Shown: positions 31,701 to 46,700 of the stretch, one piece after another
Layout: every line of letters starts with the position of its first letter
How positions within the stretch are numbered: the stretch's first letter is position 1
Assembly: GCF_905220415.1 (NCBI RefSeq)
Contig: NC_059541.1
Span: 7,266,501 to 7,330,500, forward strand
DNA from: Colias croceus
Taxonomy: Eukaryota; Arthropoda; Insecta; Lepidoptera; Pieridae
Length of the DNA: 64,000 nucleotides
Direction: 5' to 3'
Made by a program: the position numbers and the translations under genes
The notes under the pieces: generated by a model
What the model was told of the DNA's origin: nothing
Databases searched by the model: none
Seen by the model: only the letters and a program-made list of their open reading frames with translations

Positions 31701-34700
31701 TAAAGAACATCGATTTTAATGCACCTTACCATCGATAACACCATTGCAATCAATATCTAGGTATGCCAAATTGCTCCGAGCTATGCCAATACTTATTGAC
31801 AAATACAAATTAATGTTTGTGGGAAAATGTAATCAGACCGGAGTTTTTACGAAGCCAGCCATACTGCGAAATGCAAGAAAAAGTAATAGTATTCATGTCA
31901 CAATTGTAGTAGGTACCTAGATCGACGATAATTTTTGTGAAAGACAATTTTATGTTCTGAGCCGTCAGCACCGCGCCGCGCCGCGCCGCGCCGCGGCCGG
32001 CCATAGGTCGCATTGAGGGTGGAGCCAAAAGTTTTAATGACGCCCTTTGACCACGGTATATTTCGTATTATTTTCTTTTAATATTTTTCTTAACATTTAT
32101 TAACATTTATTAGCCTATTCGTCATAAGTTAAGTAATGGGTAAGTAAAGTAAATTTCATGACATTTTACTACGAACAAATATTTATATTATATAGGTAGA
32201 GTAACCACTCTACTCTCTACCATAAAGCCAGCACCCGACACCCGTATGCACTTAGGTACATAGAGGTAAAGAAAAATTGTAGATATTGCATAGTGCTAAA
32301 GAATAAAATTATGAATGAAACTAAAAATATAAAATGCAGGATTAGAAATAAGTTTATGTTAAAAAATGTAAAACTACCGTGTTACAGCCCTACTCTATTG
32401 TTGGCAGGAATAAGTAATAAATGTTGTGGTTTTATAAGTTTCCCAGCAAACCGTTGATGAACAGAAATGCAGACTGAAAATAACGTTTCTTTAGAAATAT
32501 ATAGTTATTAATTATTATTGAAAAACACCTACAAAAAATTATTTATCATTATCACTACTGATAAAAGTGAAGGTGAAAGCACTTCATATTTATTATAAAA
32601 GTTATGTACCTACTTAGATAAAATGTTCGTACATAGGTTCAGAAGAAGTTTGTACAGTACCTTAAGCAAAATTAGACTGAGACAACGCTCTTTTTCAAAA
32701 AAAAAAACAATAATTTAATGAAGTCACAATTAAGTACATGAAATTGTTTCAGTGAAGTGGAATTCGCTATACCTACAACACAACAAAATTTATAGCTATA
32801 CTTTTAAATATAATTTGAATTATTTTTATTGATATTCAGATTTCACTTGCATAACTATCTACGAAGCTATGCAGTACGAGATTTAAAACAGTAATAATAA
32901 ATTAATAATACATTCTAGTTATTTACAAGTTAACGCCCCAATAGGTACACATTTATGTAATTGTTTGTGTCGAAGCCTTGTCGAAGTTGAATTCGTTTCG
33001 TAAAAATAATTATGTAATTTATTGGTCAAACATGTCAGCACTTAATTTAGCTATTTAGGTAATTATTGTTCATGTTGAATTTTATTACTTTAGATTTTAT
33101 AAAGATAATTTTTACGAATTGTTTTAGAGTAGGTATTATTACACTTTTGAAATAGTCAATTTGTAGATATATTAAGTAGAAGAGACCTTGTGAATTTTAT
33201 GTATTTACAAGTCGAATTTGATTATTTACCTTGCAAATATGCAAGTTTTGTACCTCCGTGCCACAGAATACATATTAGTAGCTAAACGTGCGTGCACAAC
33301 CTTTAAAAATTTACTTAAATAAATTCTAATCACAAAATATTTTTTATGGACATAAGTATGTATTTATTACATATTATTTCGGCTAAAAACGTGAGCCGCT
33401 TCTAATTCATTCGCACATACTTGAAAATTTCTCTCGAAATTTTACACTTATAAAGAAAGACATTTTTAACAATGGCTTTAGAATTAACTCGCAATTAACC
33501 TAATTATTCTTGCATATTACGTAACGATTGCTAGCATTTCGCTTATTCCATATTGTGTAGATATGTTTACGAAGTTTCAAACGTTGGATGTTTATTTTTT
33601 ATGGCTACAAACAAGTTACGTGAACAATAGATTCCTTCCGAGTACGTGTCTTTGTTAAAGGAAAACTGTAATCATGATACTTTATACAATGAGACATGCA
33701 TGTCGTAGGTATAGTAAGTAAATACGAAGACAAACATCCGAGAAGCATTTTCAGAAAAAGGTATAGACATTAGAAACACCTCTCTAAATATGTTGTACAT
33801 TTCATATCAGATGCAGTAACAAACAGAAAATAATTACAAAAATAATTTAATTATTTTCTAATATTACGTGCGTAACATTACTTATGACAATAGAGAGAGC
33901 TAAAAATTATTGTGTTTTTATTTTTTATTTTGTATTAATTATAATTTATAATGCACTTTAAATAATGCAAACCTATGCAAACACATAATATGTAACCTAA
34001 TTTCATAAAAATTGCTGTGCTGTAATGTAAACTAAATTACTTACCTTTTATATTTTTACTAACTGATAAATGATAATAATATATAGAGATACTATACTGT
34101 TTTGTAGTACAATAAAATATAAATTAACAGATTATGTAATAAGTAAATATCTTATAATATTATGTACGAATAGGTAAAATACCTACCTACGTAGCAGCTA
34201 AGAAAAAAGAGTAGATGACTGATGAGTTTGATAATGAATAATGTGTAGTTGATATTAAACTGAAGCAACGAAAACCAAGTGAAAGAGCAGGAATGTACTA
34301 TTTTTTAATGGAGCCAATGCAAGAACATCAACATTTGACATCGCTAAACATAAAACAACAACTAAGCAAAATGCTTCATAAGGCTTCATAAATCCAAAAG
34401 TGCACGCCTCATAATCTCATCCTTTACAATAAAATTGATTATTTATAAAGAGTACACTATAAATATAAAAAAGAAATAAAATAAAACAGTTGGAAAAGTA
34501 AAGAAAGCGGTACCGTAATAATTGAGCTATTTTTCTTGTGGCCCCACCTAGATGTGAAACTGCGCAGGTTTAAGGGACTGACTACCAACTTATTTTTTTA
34601 AACCTTGGCTTATAGTATAAAGAATCGAGTTTATAGTGGTGAATTTTGAGTACACTATAAATATAAAAAAAAATATAAAAAATAAAGAATATAATATATA

Positions 34701-37700
34701 GATATAGTTATACTAAAATTATGGAGAACAGTCGATATTTTTTTTTGTTTATTTAATAACAATTAAACCACATCGAATCAGACCCTGAAAAATGAAAGGG
34801 TTCTATTCCTGAGCATACTCAAGCGTAAGAGAAAAAAAAAGACTCGATTAGTAAAGTATTTCGGTCGCTATCGTGTTAACAAGAAAATCCTCCGCACATA
34901 CAGACACACGGACGTCCAAGACAGAACTTTTTTAAACTGTTTTTTAACTAGTTTAAATAACAAAAATGACATCAAAAATATCATGAATGTTAAAAATAGT
35001 GTTTTTTCTTAATATGTGTGTGTATGTATTATCTTACAAGTGCAATGTATGATACATAAAGACATTTTAAGTTTGAAAAATCAGATGTTTTGCGCGAAGT
35101 GACAGTAGTACCCACCTCAACGCTTCGCTTATGAGGCGTGCAATATTATGTAATCGTATTGCGAAATATATAAAACTCAAAGGTATATATATAGATATAG
35201 TGATCTATCAACGCACAGCTCAAACCACTGGACGTATCGGGCTGCTATATTTGGCATGCAGGTAGATGTTAGGACGTAGGCATCCGCTAAGAAAGAATTT
35301 CCAGAAATTCTTGCGGGAACGGGAAAAAACGGGGATGCACGTACAAAGTCGTGGGCGGAGGCTAGATGCGAAATAAGAATAAATTATGGCATATATACCT
35401 AAGTTTCAACGTTAATAATATAAAATGAAGTATTACTCACCATATTATTTTCAGTGTCGTTTGCTATGCACTTTTCATTTTCTAGATTTGCAAACATTTT
35501 CCTGTGAACTTTCTTAAATTCATCCATAAGTGCATCATGGTGTTTTTTCTTATCGTCTTCAACTGGTTTTGTGGCACTTACTTTTTTAACTGGTATAATT
35601 GGTTCTTTATCAAGTGACGTCTTTTTCATATTCTTGAAAAATAAATATACATTAGTGATATAAAGTAGGTACCTCCTTTTTACATATCTGTTACAGTTAA
35701 ATATTGTGTGACTGTCAAATTTAATGATATGATTGACGTGTGATAAAAAATATCATTATACAGTAATCCAAAAGTAATAATGCGCATAGAAATCTTCGTC
35801 ACTGTTCGGCAACTGTCATATTCTCGGAGAGTCCGAAGATGATATCTATATAGAGCGGTTAAATGCATTTTCTTCATGCATAATTTAGTCAAATTATATG
35901 TTTTGTGCTAAAAGAGATTAATATGTATTTGTAGGTAAGTAACGATTTTGTTTCGATAATTCCTTGTAAGTAAATAGCGAGTATAACCCTCCGATTGCGA
36001 ATATATTATCTTTGTTGGATTGATTTATGGTACTTTTAAAGTGTAAGCATGGAAGAAAAGAAGGTCAAAATAATACAAAATTTATATTGTACTAGCTTTC
36101 CGCCTGCGGCTTCGCCCGCGTTTTCAAAGAAAAACCCGCATAGTTCCCGTTCCCGTGGGATTTCCGGGATAAAACCTAGCCTATGTTACTCGTGGATAAT
36201 GTAGCTTTCGAATGGTGAAAAAATTTTTAAAACCAATCCAGTAGTTTATGAGCCTATTCATCACAATCAAACAAACAAACAAAGTTTTCCTCTTTATAAT
36301 ATTAGTGTAGATAAAGTATGGTTTTCAAACACAGGTTTATATTTAAACCGTATATGTAAATCTTATCATTAAAATCTCAGTTCAAAAGTATTTACAGTAC
36401 TGATCATTCTTCAATATTATGACAATTACAAAAAAAATAAAAACAATCAAAATCAGGGATTATCTTTATTTCTGACATTTTAGATACATCGGAACTCTTC
36501 TTCATTTTCACTTTCCCTACTGCCATCACCTGTGTAAATCATTTCATCGATTAATTCAATTCACCTTTAAAAACAAATCCAAGAAGGGTACGTAATAGCA
36601 GCTCTATATAATTCCACACAGAGAGAACACGTGCAGTCACCACCAATATTTAAAGACAACTGAGGGATTTTTGAGTTTTTTGACTGACAGGCTACCGTCA
36701 CCTACCACCCGATTTGTTTTTGATTGTGTATGACCGTGAATTGACTTCTATTTCTTTTGAAAAAGGTGTAAAATGCAAGTTCGTTGTTTAGGGCTCTTAC
36801 GATTCAATGATTCGAGTGTCTTCGGAAATACGACAATTAGCGAAGATTTGCATGTGCATTATTAATTTTGGATTACTGTACATATTTTACGTATAATTGT
36901 AAAAATAAACTTGTTACTTCGACATTGGTCGTATTTCTGTATACCCACTACCTGTAAAGAATTAGATGATTTAAAAATCACCCATAAGTAGACTTAACGT
37001 ACCTATCGAGAAAGATCTCGATAGTGCCTCGAATTCATTTTGCAATCGATTTTAGAAATGATTATTCATAACATTTAATTTTAATAACTTACCAATTTTC
37101 TTCGTTGTATCTCCTCTACAATGGCACTCGATAACGTAGCAGAACTTGCTATACTGGTTGTGTCCAAATTCATATCATTCTTAGGCGGTATCGGATAATT
37201 ACAATGTGCTTTTCCACTCTGTGTGGAATTCACATTGTGGTGTACTTCTACAACTATTGTCTTTTTGTCGTTTTCTCTGTTCGTCTGACTCGACGTGTAC
37301 AAGGGTTTCTTCGATGAACTGTTGTCGTAACTACACTGTATAGTAGCCCCGTCTTCAGTCAAATTTATTATCGTTCTATTTAATTGAGTCGTATTTTTGG
37401 GTGGTTCGTATTCACTTTTTACTTTATTATTAATCATATGGGTCTTATTTTCATAGGTGTGAGGATTATTTGGTATACTAGGACTGTCGTAATCGGGTTC
37501 GATGTCTGACGGCGCATCGAAATTATGTATGTCACCATTTTTCCACTCGAAATCCAAGCTATCCCACGTTCTTCTTTTCATTCTGTTCATTGTTAGTCTA
37601 AAATAATAACATGGAAATTGACACAATTAATTATAGTTATGAATATGTTTAATAAACTTAGATCCATAGAAATTATGATGTTTTGTTATGAGTGTAGATT

Positions 37701-40700
37701 GCATAATAAAGAATGAAACATTTGGATAATGGGAAATAAATAATTAATTAAATGTGTAGAAATGTTAATAAGTTGGTATATAGAAACTTTTATAAAGAAT
37801 GCACATCCCAGTATTAAATCCTTAATTTTGAATAATATCTATTTGTTTTTAACCGACTTCAAAAAAAAGGAGGAGGTTATCAATTCGGCCGGTATATATA
37901 TTTTTTTTTTTTTTTTTTTTATGTATGTACACCGATTACTCCGAGGTTTCTGAACCGATTTACGTGATTCTTTTTTTGTTCGATGCGGGATGGTGTCGAA
38001 TTGGTCCCATAAAAATTTTATTCGGCTAGGCCCAGTAGTTTTTATTTTATGAGCATTTTTGTCTGTACTCGATGACTTAATTGGAATGTAGCAAGTAACT
38101 TTGATTCACTTCCCGGTAACCGATTGAGCTGAAATTTTGTATACGTATGTAAATTGGATAGCGATGAAACATTATCATGACATAGAGCTGATTTGATGAT
38201 GGAATCGGAAGGTGGCCATAGGAACTCAGTAATATATTGACTCAACTTTATCGAGTTTGGGCTCGTTTGATTCGTGTTGAAAATAACACTAAAAAACCGG
38301 CCAAGTGCGAGTCGGGCTCGCGCACAAAGGGTTCCGTAGCAGCAAATATAATAAACTTATTATGTCAATTTATACACCTCGTAAAAAGTACCTACATTAT
38401 AAAGATTTTATATCATCGCGGATTTTTAAAGGTGTACAATACTGTAGTATATTTTTTGATCTATCTTATAAGGTTCAGCCATCGTTTTCAGTGTAAGCAC
38501 AATAACTTAACCAAAATTACAGTTAAATCAACCTATCTCAAAAACTATAAGAGATACTTTGATCAAACCAAAAATCGTTGAAAGAGTTAATTAGCATGCA
38601 TCACCTCTATTTTTTTTAGAATTTTATACCCCGTAGTTATAAAAATAGAGGGGGGGGGACATACTTTTTACGACTTTGAGAGCTGATATCTCAAAAACCG
38701 TTCACTTTAAGAAAAATGTTTTTTAGAAAACTTTATATCATTTTAAAAGACCTTTCCATTGATACCCCACACGGGTATGTACATCGAAAAAAAAAATTTC
38801 ATCCCTCAGTTACATGTATGGGGGGCCCCACCCCCAATTCTTTTTTTTACTATTTAGTGTCATATTTTTGTAGCGGTTCATACAACACATATTCCCATCA
38901 AATTTCATCACTGTAGTACTTATAGTTTCCGAGTAAATCGGCTGTGACAGACGGACAGACGGACAGACGGACAGACGGACATGACGAAACTATAAGGGTT
39001 CCGTTTTTGCCATTTTGGCTACGGAACCCTAAAAGTATTAAATAAAATTAACTGCGTTAAAAACAACCGACTTCAAAAACGGAAAAGTAAAAAATAAAAA
39101 AGATTTGATATTATTAATTACTACATATTATTTAGATGTGCTATTTATTAAATAGGTTTGAAGTCGGTGCCAAACACTAAGCACTTAGTATTAAGCCCGT
39201 GCACCGACATCAAACCTATTTAATAAATAGCACATCTAAATAATATGTAGTAATTAATAATATCAAATCTTTTTTATTTTTTACTTTTCCGTTTTTGAAG
39301 TCGGTTGTTTTTAACGCAGTTAATTTTATTGTGAATGTGCTACACCATCAGGCTTAAAAATAAAATTAGCATGCAGAAATGACGCTTTACAATTGATAAT
39401 GTAAAATGATGATGCTTGTTTATCACTTTTAATAGTGTGAGATGGATATGTGATAATATACCTACATATTTATCTAAGAGCCGGAATCACCAATAATTTT
39501 AAACCCAAAGAAATAAATGTACATGAATCGAGTTTAAACAAGACTAGAAGTGCATTTCATCACCCTAAGTTCAAGTAAAACTACCTTAGTTTAAGATTAT
39601 ACACTGTAATCGAATCTAAAGCTGTTACACTTTTTTAAGCAAAAATTAGTTCTGATAAAAGTGCTGCATCTTAATCTTATTGGTAACATCGGCTCTAATA
39701 ACCAGTCATCCATACTTTATACATAATATAATATATTGACCTTTTCAAAGTGTAATAAAGCTTTTCAAAGTCTACTCGTGAAATAACAGATAACAGCAGC
39801 TTTCTTCGCGACATTGACAAACCTACCACGAAATCAACATTTCGGAACACTGTCACTTTACCTTTTTGACTCGTACTAAACATAGTCCATTGAAAAGTTA
39901 CATTTGGGGTTGCATTTCTTAGAGGACGCAATTTTATTTTTTTGATGTGTAGAGGGGGTTAGTGTGAAGCTATCACCAAGTTTGTGGGGTCGCCATCCTT
40001 GTCCCACGGCCGCCATCTTGAAAATAGCGGCTGAAATGGATTTTACGATATATCTCTTAAACTGTTTATCTGATAAAAAATAATTGTTAACATTATTTGT
40101 TGCAAATTAAATTCTCTACATTTTTGGTCTAGTAACTTTTAGTCGTAAAATTATAAATTAGTGTTATAAGTGAAAATGTTCAGAAATTAAAGATATTTAT
40201 ATTTTTCAATAAAACTTTGTTTTATCATTTTACGAAGAAATGATATCAGACCATTTTTGTAGATTGTTTTTCGAGGAACAACTTTTACATACAACATTTT
40301 TTCATAAAGTCAATAGCTAAGGTTTTAAAGCGCTCCGAAATTAGTACTATTTTTCAGTACTCTTAGCTATACGTTATACATATATTTTGTGTGTACTAAT
40401 AATTATTTGTCATCAGTAATTGGTTTTTTTTTGTTATTATAATATTTTTAATAATTAATTTTGCAATATTATTAATAATTAATTATTGAACCTTTTCTCC
40501 ACCACCCAGGAGGTAGAGTCTGGAAGCACGTTTTTGAATGTTCTGTTCTTGCAGTGCTGCAAGGAAAAGAGCCAATAGCCAATATATGTATAGTTAAGAG
40601 TACTGAAACATAGTACTCACTTCAGAGCGCTGTAAAACCTTAGCTATTGACGTAATTAAAAAATGATGTATGTAAAAGTTGTTCCTCGAAAAACAATCTA

Positions 40701-43700
40701 TAAAAATGGTCTCATATCATTTCTTCGTAAAATGATAAAAAAACAATTTTATCGAAACATTTAAATAGCTCTAATTTCTGAACATTTTCGCTTATTACTT
40801 TTTTATTTATAGTTCTACGACAAAAAGTTACTGGACCAAAGTTGTAGAGAATTTAATTTGCAGCAAATAATGCGAACAATTTTTTTTATCAGATAAATAG
40901 TTTAAGAGATATATCGTAAAAACCATTTCAACCACTATTTTCAAGATGGCGGCCGTGGGACAAGGGTGGCGAGTGGCGACCCCACAAACTTGGTTTTAGC
41001 TTCACATTGAACCTCCCTACACATCCAAAAAATAAAATTGCGTCCTCTAAAAAACGCAAGGTTAGGCCAAAAAAATGTAACATTTCAATGGACTAACAAT
41101 ATACATAATATTATGCTTACTTGTACTCGTACTATACTTACATTGAAAGAGTACATATTTTGTAAGTAATAAGTTCTTATAAAGCATTATAAAAATATAA
41201 GCGATTATCTTATTTTTACGGGGGATACGTACCTATCTGCTCTATCAGCAGCTTCCTCCGCGACACTCGCGAGCCTCCTGCGCAGCGCGGCGGGGGGAGC
41301 GAGCGGCACCACGGGCGCCACTGACGCGGGACTGCGCTCCCCCGCGGCGGAGGACGCGGAGCTGTTGTAGCCGGAGCTCTCTGGAGACACCAGCTCGGCG
41401 CCCGCGCCCTCACGCACTATTAGTTCCAGGCGACCGCTCACTTTCATGGCTGATACGGCCTGTATGTGAAATCAAGATAATACGAATTGGATTGAGGGTA
41501 GGTGATGAAAAATAAAAAATCAATATTTAAAAAAAAACTAACGATATAATTTTAATTAGTTTTTGAACCATTTGTGTAATTGGTGAGACAATATGTACTG
41601 ACCATATTCTAATTTCTTTACAATTAAAGATGTTTAGTGATTGCAAATGAGTAGGTAATGACCATGAGGTGCGAGGGCTAACCCAATATTAATAGACGGA
41701 TGCTGGAGATAGAGATATACTGACATGAAAACTAAATAACTATGTATTAAAATATGACTGATGATCACGTACCTCATTAAATGATATGTTAGAGAAATTT
41801 AGACCATTGCAGGACAATATTTGGTCGCCGGGCCTTAAGCCAGCTTCTTTAGCGATGCCGCCTTCGCGAACAAATTGCACAAAAATACCGGACTTCCAAT
41901 CCGGGCCTTTGCATATTCTGGAACAAAAAAAAATATTAACCAATAAGATTCAGCAGACGGACACATCGGAAAAAATATTTATTTGGGGTCCATTTGTTTG
42001 CAATCTTATAACTTTATGTATGATAAACGAATCTAAGTATATCTAAGTTTTTTTATTTAGTTTTTGAAATAACCCTTATTAATGTATTTTTAAATATGTA
42101 TTTCGTGAGCATAAGGGTGCGTTTCCACCAGTGTGCGAGGATGCGTACTTCGTAGCGAGCGCGAGGGATGTGTTTGTAAAGAACCAATGTTATCAGTCAT
42201 CGGGCCGCCCTAAAAATATAAAAGACGCTATTTTTGTGATCGACAAATTTTGAACTTTTTCACGTAGAGAAACAGCGGTTAGCCGTTGGTATTCAATTAC
42301 TATTGTTTAATTAGACTCCTCATCATCCATGTAGTACTGAACGACACCTATTTCTTCATAGCATTTTGTATATTAATATCTCTTTTTACTGATATATTTT
42401 GTACCAAATATGAGGTTATAAGAAAAATATAAGAGTTCAGTTTTTTCCTCTAGTGGTTCGAAACCTTAAAAGCGACATCTAAATAAAATGTAGCCCGATA
42501 TTCTAAAAAATGTCAATGGTTGTTAGGTATTTGTGTAGCGTATCTGGGGGCACGGTAGTGCCCCCGCCAAGACGAGCAAAGCGAACAAGCGAATACCGTG
42601 CCCCCAGCCAAGACGAGCAAAGCGAACAAGCGAAGCGCACGGGCACTACCTACCTTTTCTCGAAGCGCTTCGACGTTTTTTTGAACCCTCATAACTTGGG
42701 TTTGGATTATGCTAGATCAACAAAATTTTCGGTATATATTGCCAATAGCGGACTTATTGAAAATATTAAGTTTTAATTACATTAGCTTTTATACTTCAGA
42801 TTTTATTTATATCTAAAAAACGCTAATTTCGTCACTGACTCACTGATGATCATCAAAATTCTTAAGGTATTTCCTAATGTCCTAGAAAGCTGAAATTTTG
42901 TATGTAAGCTAGTATTAGCACACAAACAACAAAAAAATTATAAAACTTGTAACTTTCATCCCCCAACCCCTTAAACTAGGGAATGGGAGTTTGTATGAGA
43001 CCTGTAATTTTAAATTAAATTTTGATGACGCTAGAGGTCTAATCTAATAATAATCTAAAACTTGGTTCCCCTAGATATATATATACATATATGCATAGGT
43101 ACTCCTTGTTAAAAAAAAAATTAAAAATTTAACCGACACATAAAATTTTGTTACAAACAACTTACAAAAAGAAATGAAATCCCACCAAAAACATTTTCAT
43201 GTAAAATGTTGCCAAGACGAGCCCATATGACTCGCACTGTGAAAAAGTTATCAGATCCCATGTAGAGCCAAGCTTCTAACACTACACGCCCTAACTCTAC
43301 AAGGCCTAACTTCACAAACTCTACACCTTAGTCAAAATATGTGGCTTGGCCGTTCGTTACTACAAGAACTATTGTAAAACACAAAAGTAATGAACAGTGA
43401 ATTAATTAATTTTTCACCTTACGCCGATGTGAATGTAGCGAAATGGCCAAGCCACATATTTTGACTAAGGTGTAGAGTTTGTGAAGTTAGGCTTTGTAGA
43501 GTTAGGGCGTGTAGTGTTAGAAGCTTGGCTCTACATGGGATCTGATAACTTTTTCACAGTGCGAGTCATATGGGCTCGTCTTGGCAACATTTTACATGAA
43601 AATGTTTTTGGTGGGATTTAGGTTTCTTGTTCTATAATTGTATCCAAATACACAAATAGAATTCATTAAAAAATTTTTGACTTGAGAAAATTTCATGTAT

Positions 43701-46700
43701 TTGCACATTATCGGTTATCCACATTAAGTACCTCAAACAATCAGTACCTAAACACGGAAAGGAAATTGGCATGTCCGAAAAGCAAAATATTCGAAGTTAG
43801 GTCTAAAACTCTAAAGTTAAAGCTGCATTGGATGCTTATGCTGTTTTAGTGGAAACAAATATCGGCTATCGGCTCTCTCTGAGTTCTCTGACTCTAATGT
43901 TAAAATATTTTAAAAGGTTCTTTAATAATGTTGAAACTAAAATTTTGAGAAAGTGTAATCTCCATTACCCTTGAACTGTATTTCAATACACTAGCGCTTT
44001 TCTTATCTACAAATTGCGAAGTGCTAATTCACAACGAGGTGACAATATTTGGATGCCATTCAAGGCAGACTACAAAATTAATTACTCTTACTATAAAATC
44101 AGATAGTAACCGTATTTTGCTTACCCGCAGCCAAGCTTAGCTCTTGGAGGTACTAAGATAGAAAGTCTTAAGTCTGGCAGATGATCTGTATTGTGGCAAA
44201 GGGTGGGCGAGGAAGACACTTCTGATGCCAGTGAAGAACGCTCAGATACAAACTGCCATGAAAGAGGCTCGTATTCTTTTCTGGAAAATTAAATGATAAA
44301 TTTAATCTTTGCCAATTATTCAGTAATTACAAAAAAAAATGTTGTTCAAATGTTATACTTACTCCCTTATAGGCAGCATCCCCACATCTAAAACGAGACA
44401 AAAATATAAATGATTATTTCGTTAATAACATTAATAATGGAGGCATTAACATAGCTGAAGTAAACGATGTGGTATTCCGCACAATCATTTAAAATACCAA
44501 AGAGAAAGCCTTCAACAGTGGCCTTAATAAGATCTATTTGCAATCACTGTTTTATTTCAATTCCATATACTTACCTACTCTGCATGTTGATAGTAAACAT
44601 ACATACATACCTAGTATAGATATAAGAAATGTGACACGATGATATATTATAGTAAGTATATTTCATGCTAATCAGAAGTCTACCTATACGTATATAATCG
44701 GATACAAGATGAATGTGCTTGCTGACAGAAATAACGGACACGCGAGCATTATATAATGTAATGTAAGATCGGTCTATATAAAAAGTCTTACGCATGATTT
44801 CAAAGTTATGCGAATAAGAAAGAGTAGGTATGTTTTTGCGCCATAAGGATGTTTGCATAAAAAGCAAGATAAGTTCATATCAATACTGATTATATCAAAT
44901 TACCTACGTACAAACATAATAAGTAATGTTCGTAGGTGTTGGTAAATATTTTACCTTTTCATTTTAACTCTTTAAAAGGTCCCATCGATATTGCCTACCG
45001 ACACCTGCAACGATTGAAGCAAGGTCACTCGATTGTCTCATAAGAGAAACAGACCAAGAGAATTGTGACTTTCGGCCGCTTTCATAGGAACTATTATTTC
45101 CGTAACTAGAGCATAATGAATTATCAATAATAAATCTGAATGTACTTATAAAATGCCTATTTGAGACTGATATTCCAACTGATCAAAATAAACAAAAAAC
45201 CCCATTGAGTTTACGTTTATTTCTTTACGCAGACGACCTTAGCTAATGGCTAGTCGTGAGTTATTGTAACGGATATCATAATCTCACTCACGTCTAACTT
45301 TGATCTTGAGCCTGGACTGCGACATGATGTAATGGACCAGCTCGGCGTGCACGGCGTCGTCCACGCGATTCCCATTCACGGTTACCAACTGGTCACCAAC
45401 CTGGAATTTATTACAATTATATTTGGAATTAGGAAGTGAAGCTTGTCTTACAATTACGATTTATAAATCTTACATTTCCATTAGATGGACTTTTCACTAA
45501 AAGCTCATACATATATTTAAGTTATTTCCAAGTAGATATAGGTACTTGACTTTAGTCGTAATGAAGCTAAACTGGCATTGAAGCGGTATAGTATGTACCT
45601 AGGTTCCTAATGTAAAATATGAATTGAAAGTATATGTATGCAGCACATAATATTTCAATAAAAAAAGTTGCACTTCTTATTTAGCAGAGCATAGAATACC
45701 TAGTTTATTACCTACTATTTCTAAAATTATTTACAAACATGAATAAATAACAACAGACAAACCATCTTATCAATGATAACGTGCAATTCAATAGCTATCT
45801 ACGATAATATGTCAGCTCTATTAAACAACTAGTACATAATGAAATTCATGTTCAACCGAAAGTAATAAAACACAACATAGCTCATCAATGAGTGACGTCA
45901 CACACACGCGACGCTCATATCAGCCACGTCTCGAGATGACGAAATCACTTTCTTTACGTTCTTGGACGTACGCCAAGAAGCCGGACGGCTCGCTCATGGC
46001 CTAGATAACGGACAACTTTCGTTCAGACTTTCGTACTACCTCGTCTTTTTAGGGTTCGATACTGCTTACCCATGAGAACCCTTCTAAATCTATGTAATAG
46101 AGTAACTTTAAAATGTTATATGAGGCACTCCTGAAATTGCAGGGCAACAATAGACTTGTTACATTATTAAAATTTCCTGTTTAAAACAAAAAAAAAATAC
46201 AAATTAAACATTTAATTATAAAAATACCCATATTCTCTGCTCTGCAACTAACTTATAACTAAGTTGAGTTGGGTATCGGGTAGTAACTAGATCAATTAAG
46301 TTAAGGTTAAAGTAATTTATAATTATAACGTTAAGATTATTATTTACTATACGTATAACTATTCGTTTACAGCTGTACCTACGTATCAATATTAATGTGA
46401 AGAACCCACTATATAAAATTTAAGGCGAACTTAAACGACTTTTGAAATATGTGGTAAATTGCCAGACTATACTACTATGCCAGACATGCTCTGGGGATAT
46501 TTTGTGACCTCTCCAAGGCATTTGACTGCGTTGAACATTGTACTTTGTTACGTAAACTTAATCACTATGGAATTACAGGAAAAGCCCAGAACCTCATAGC
46601 GTCATACCTGCATGATAGGATACAGACTGTAGTTGTTAATGGAGAACGTTCTAGCGGTGCGTCAATTAACATTGGTGTTCCACAGGGGTCCATTTTAGGT

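Noticed and set aside
38941..38985. CRISPR-like array from GGACAGAC units
   Set aside because: Units are 8 bp with no spacers, inside a known-type lepidopteran dispersed repeat in a eukaryotic intron.
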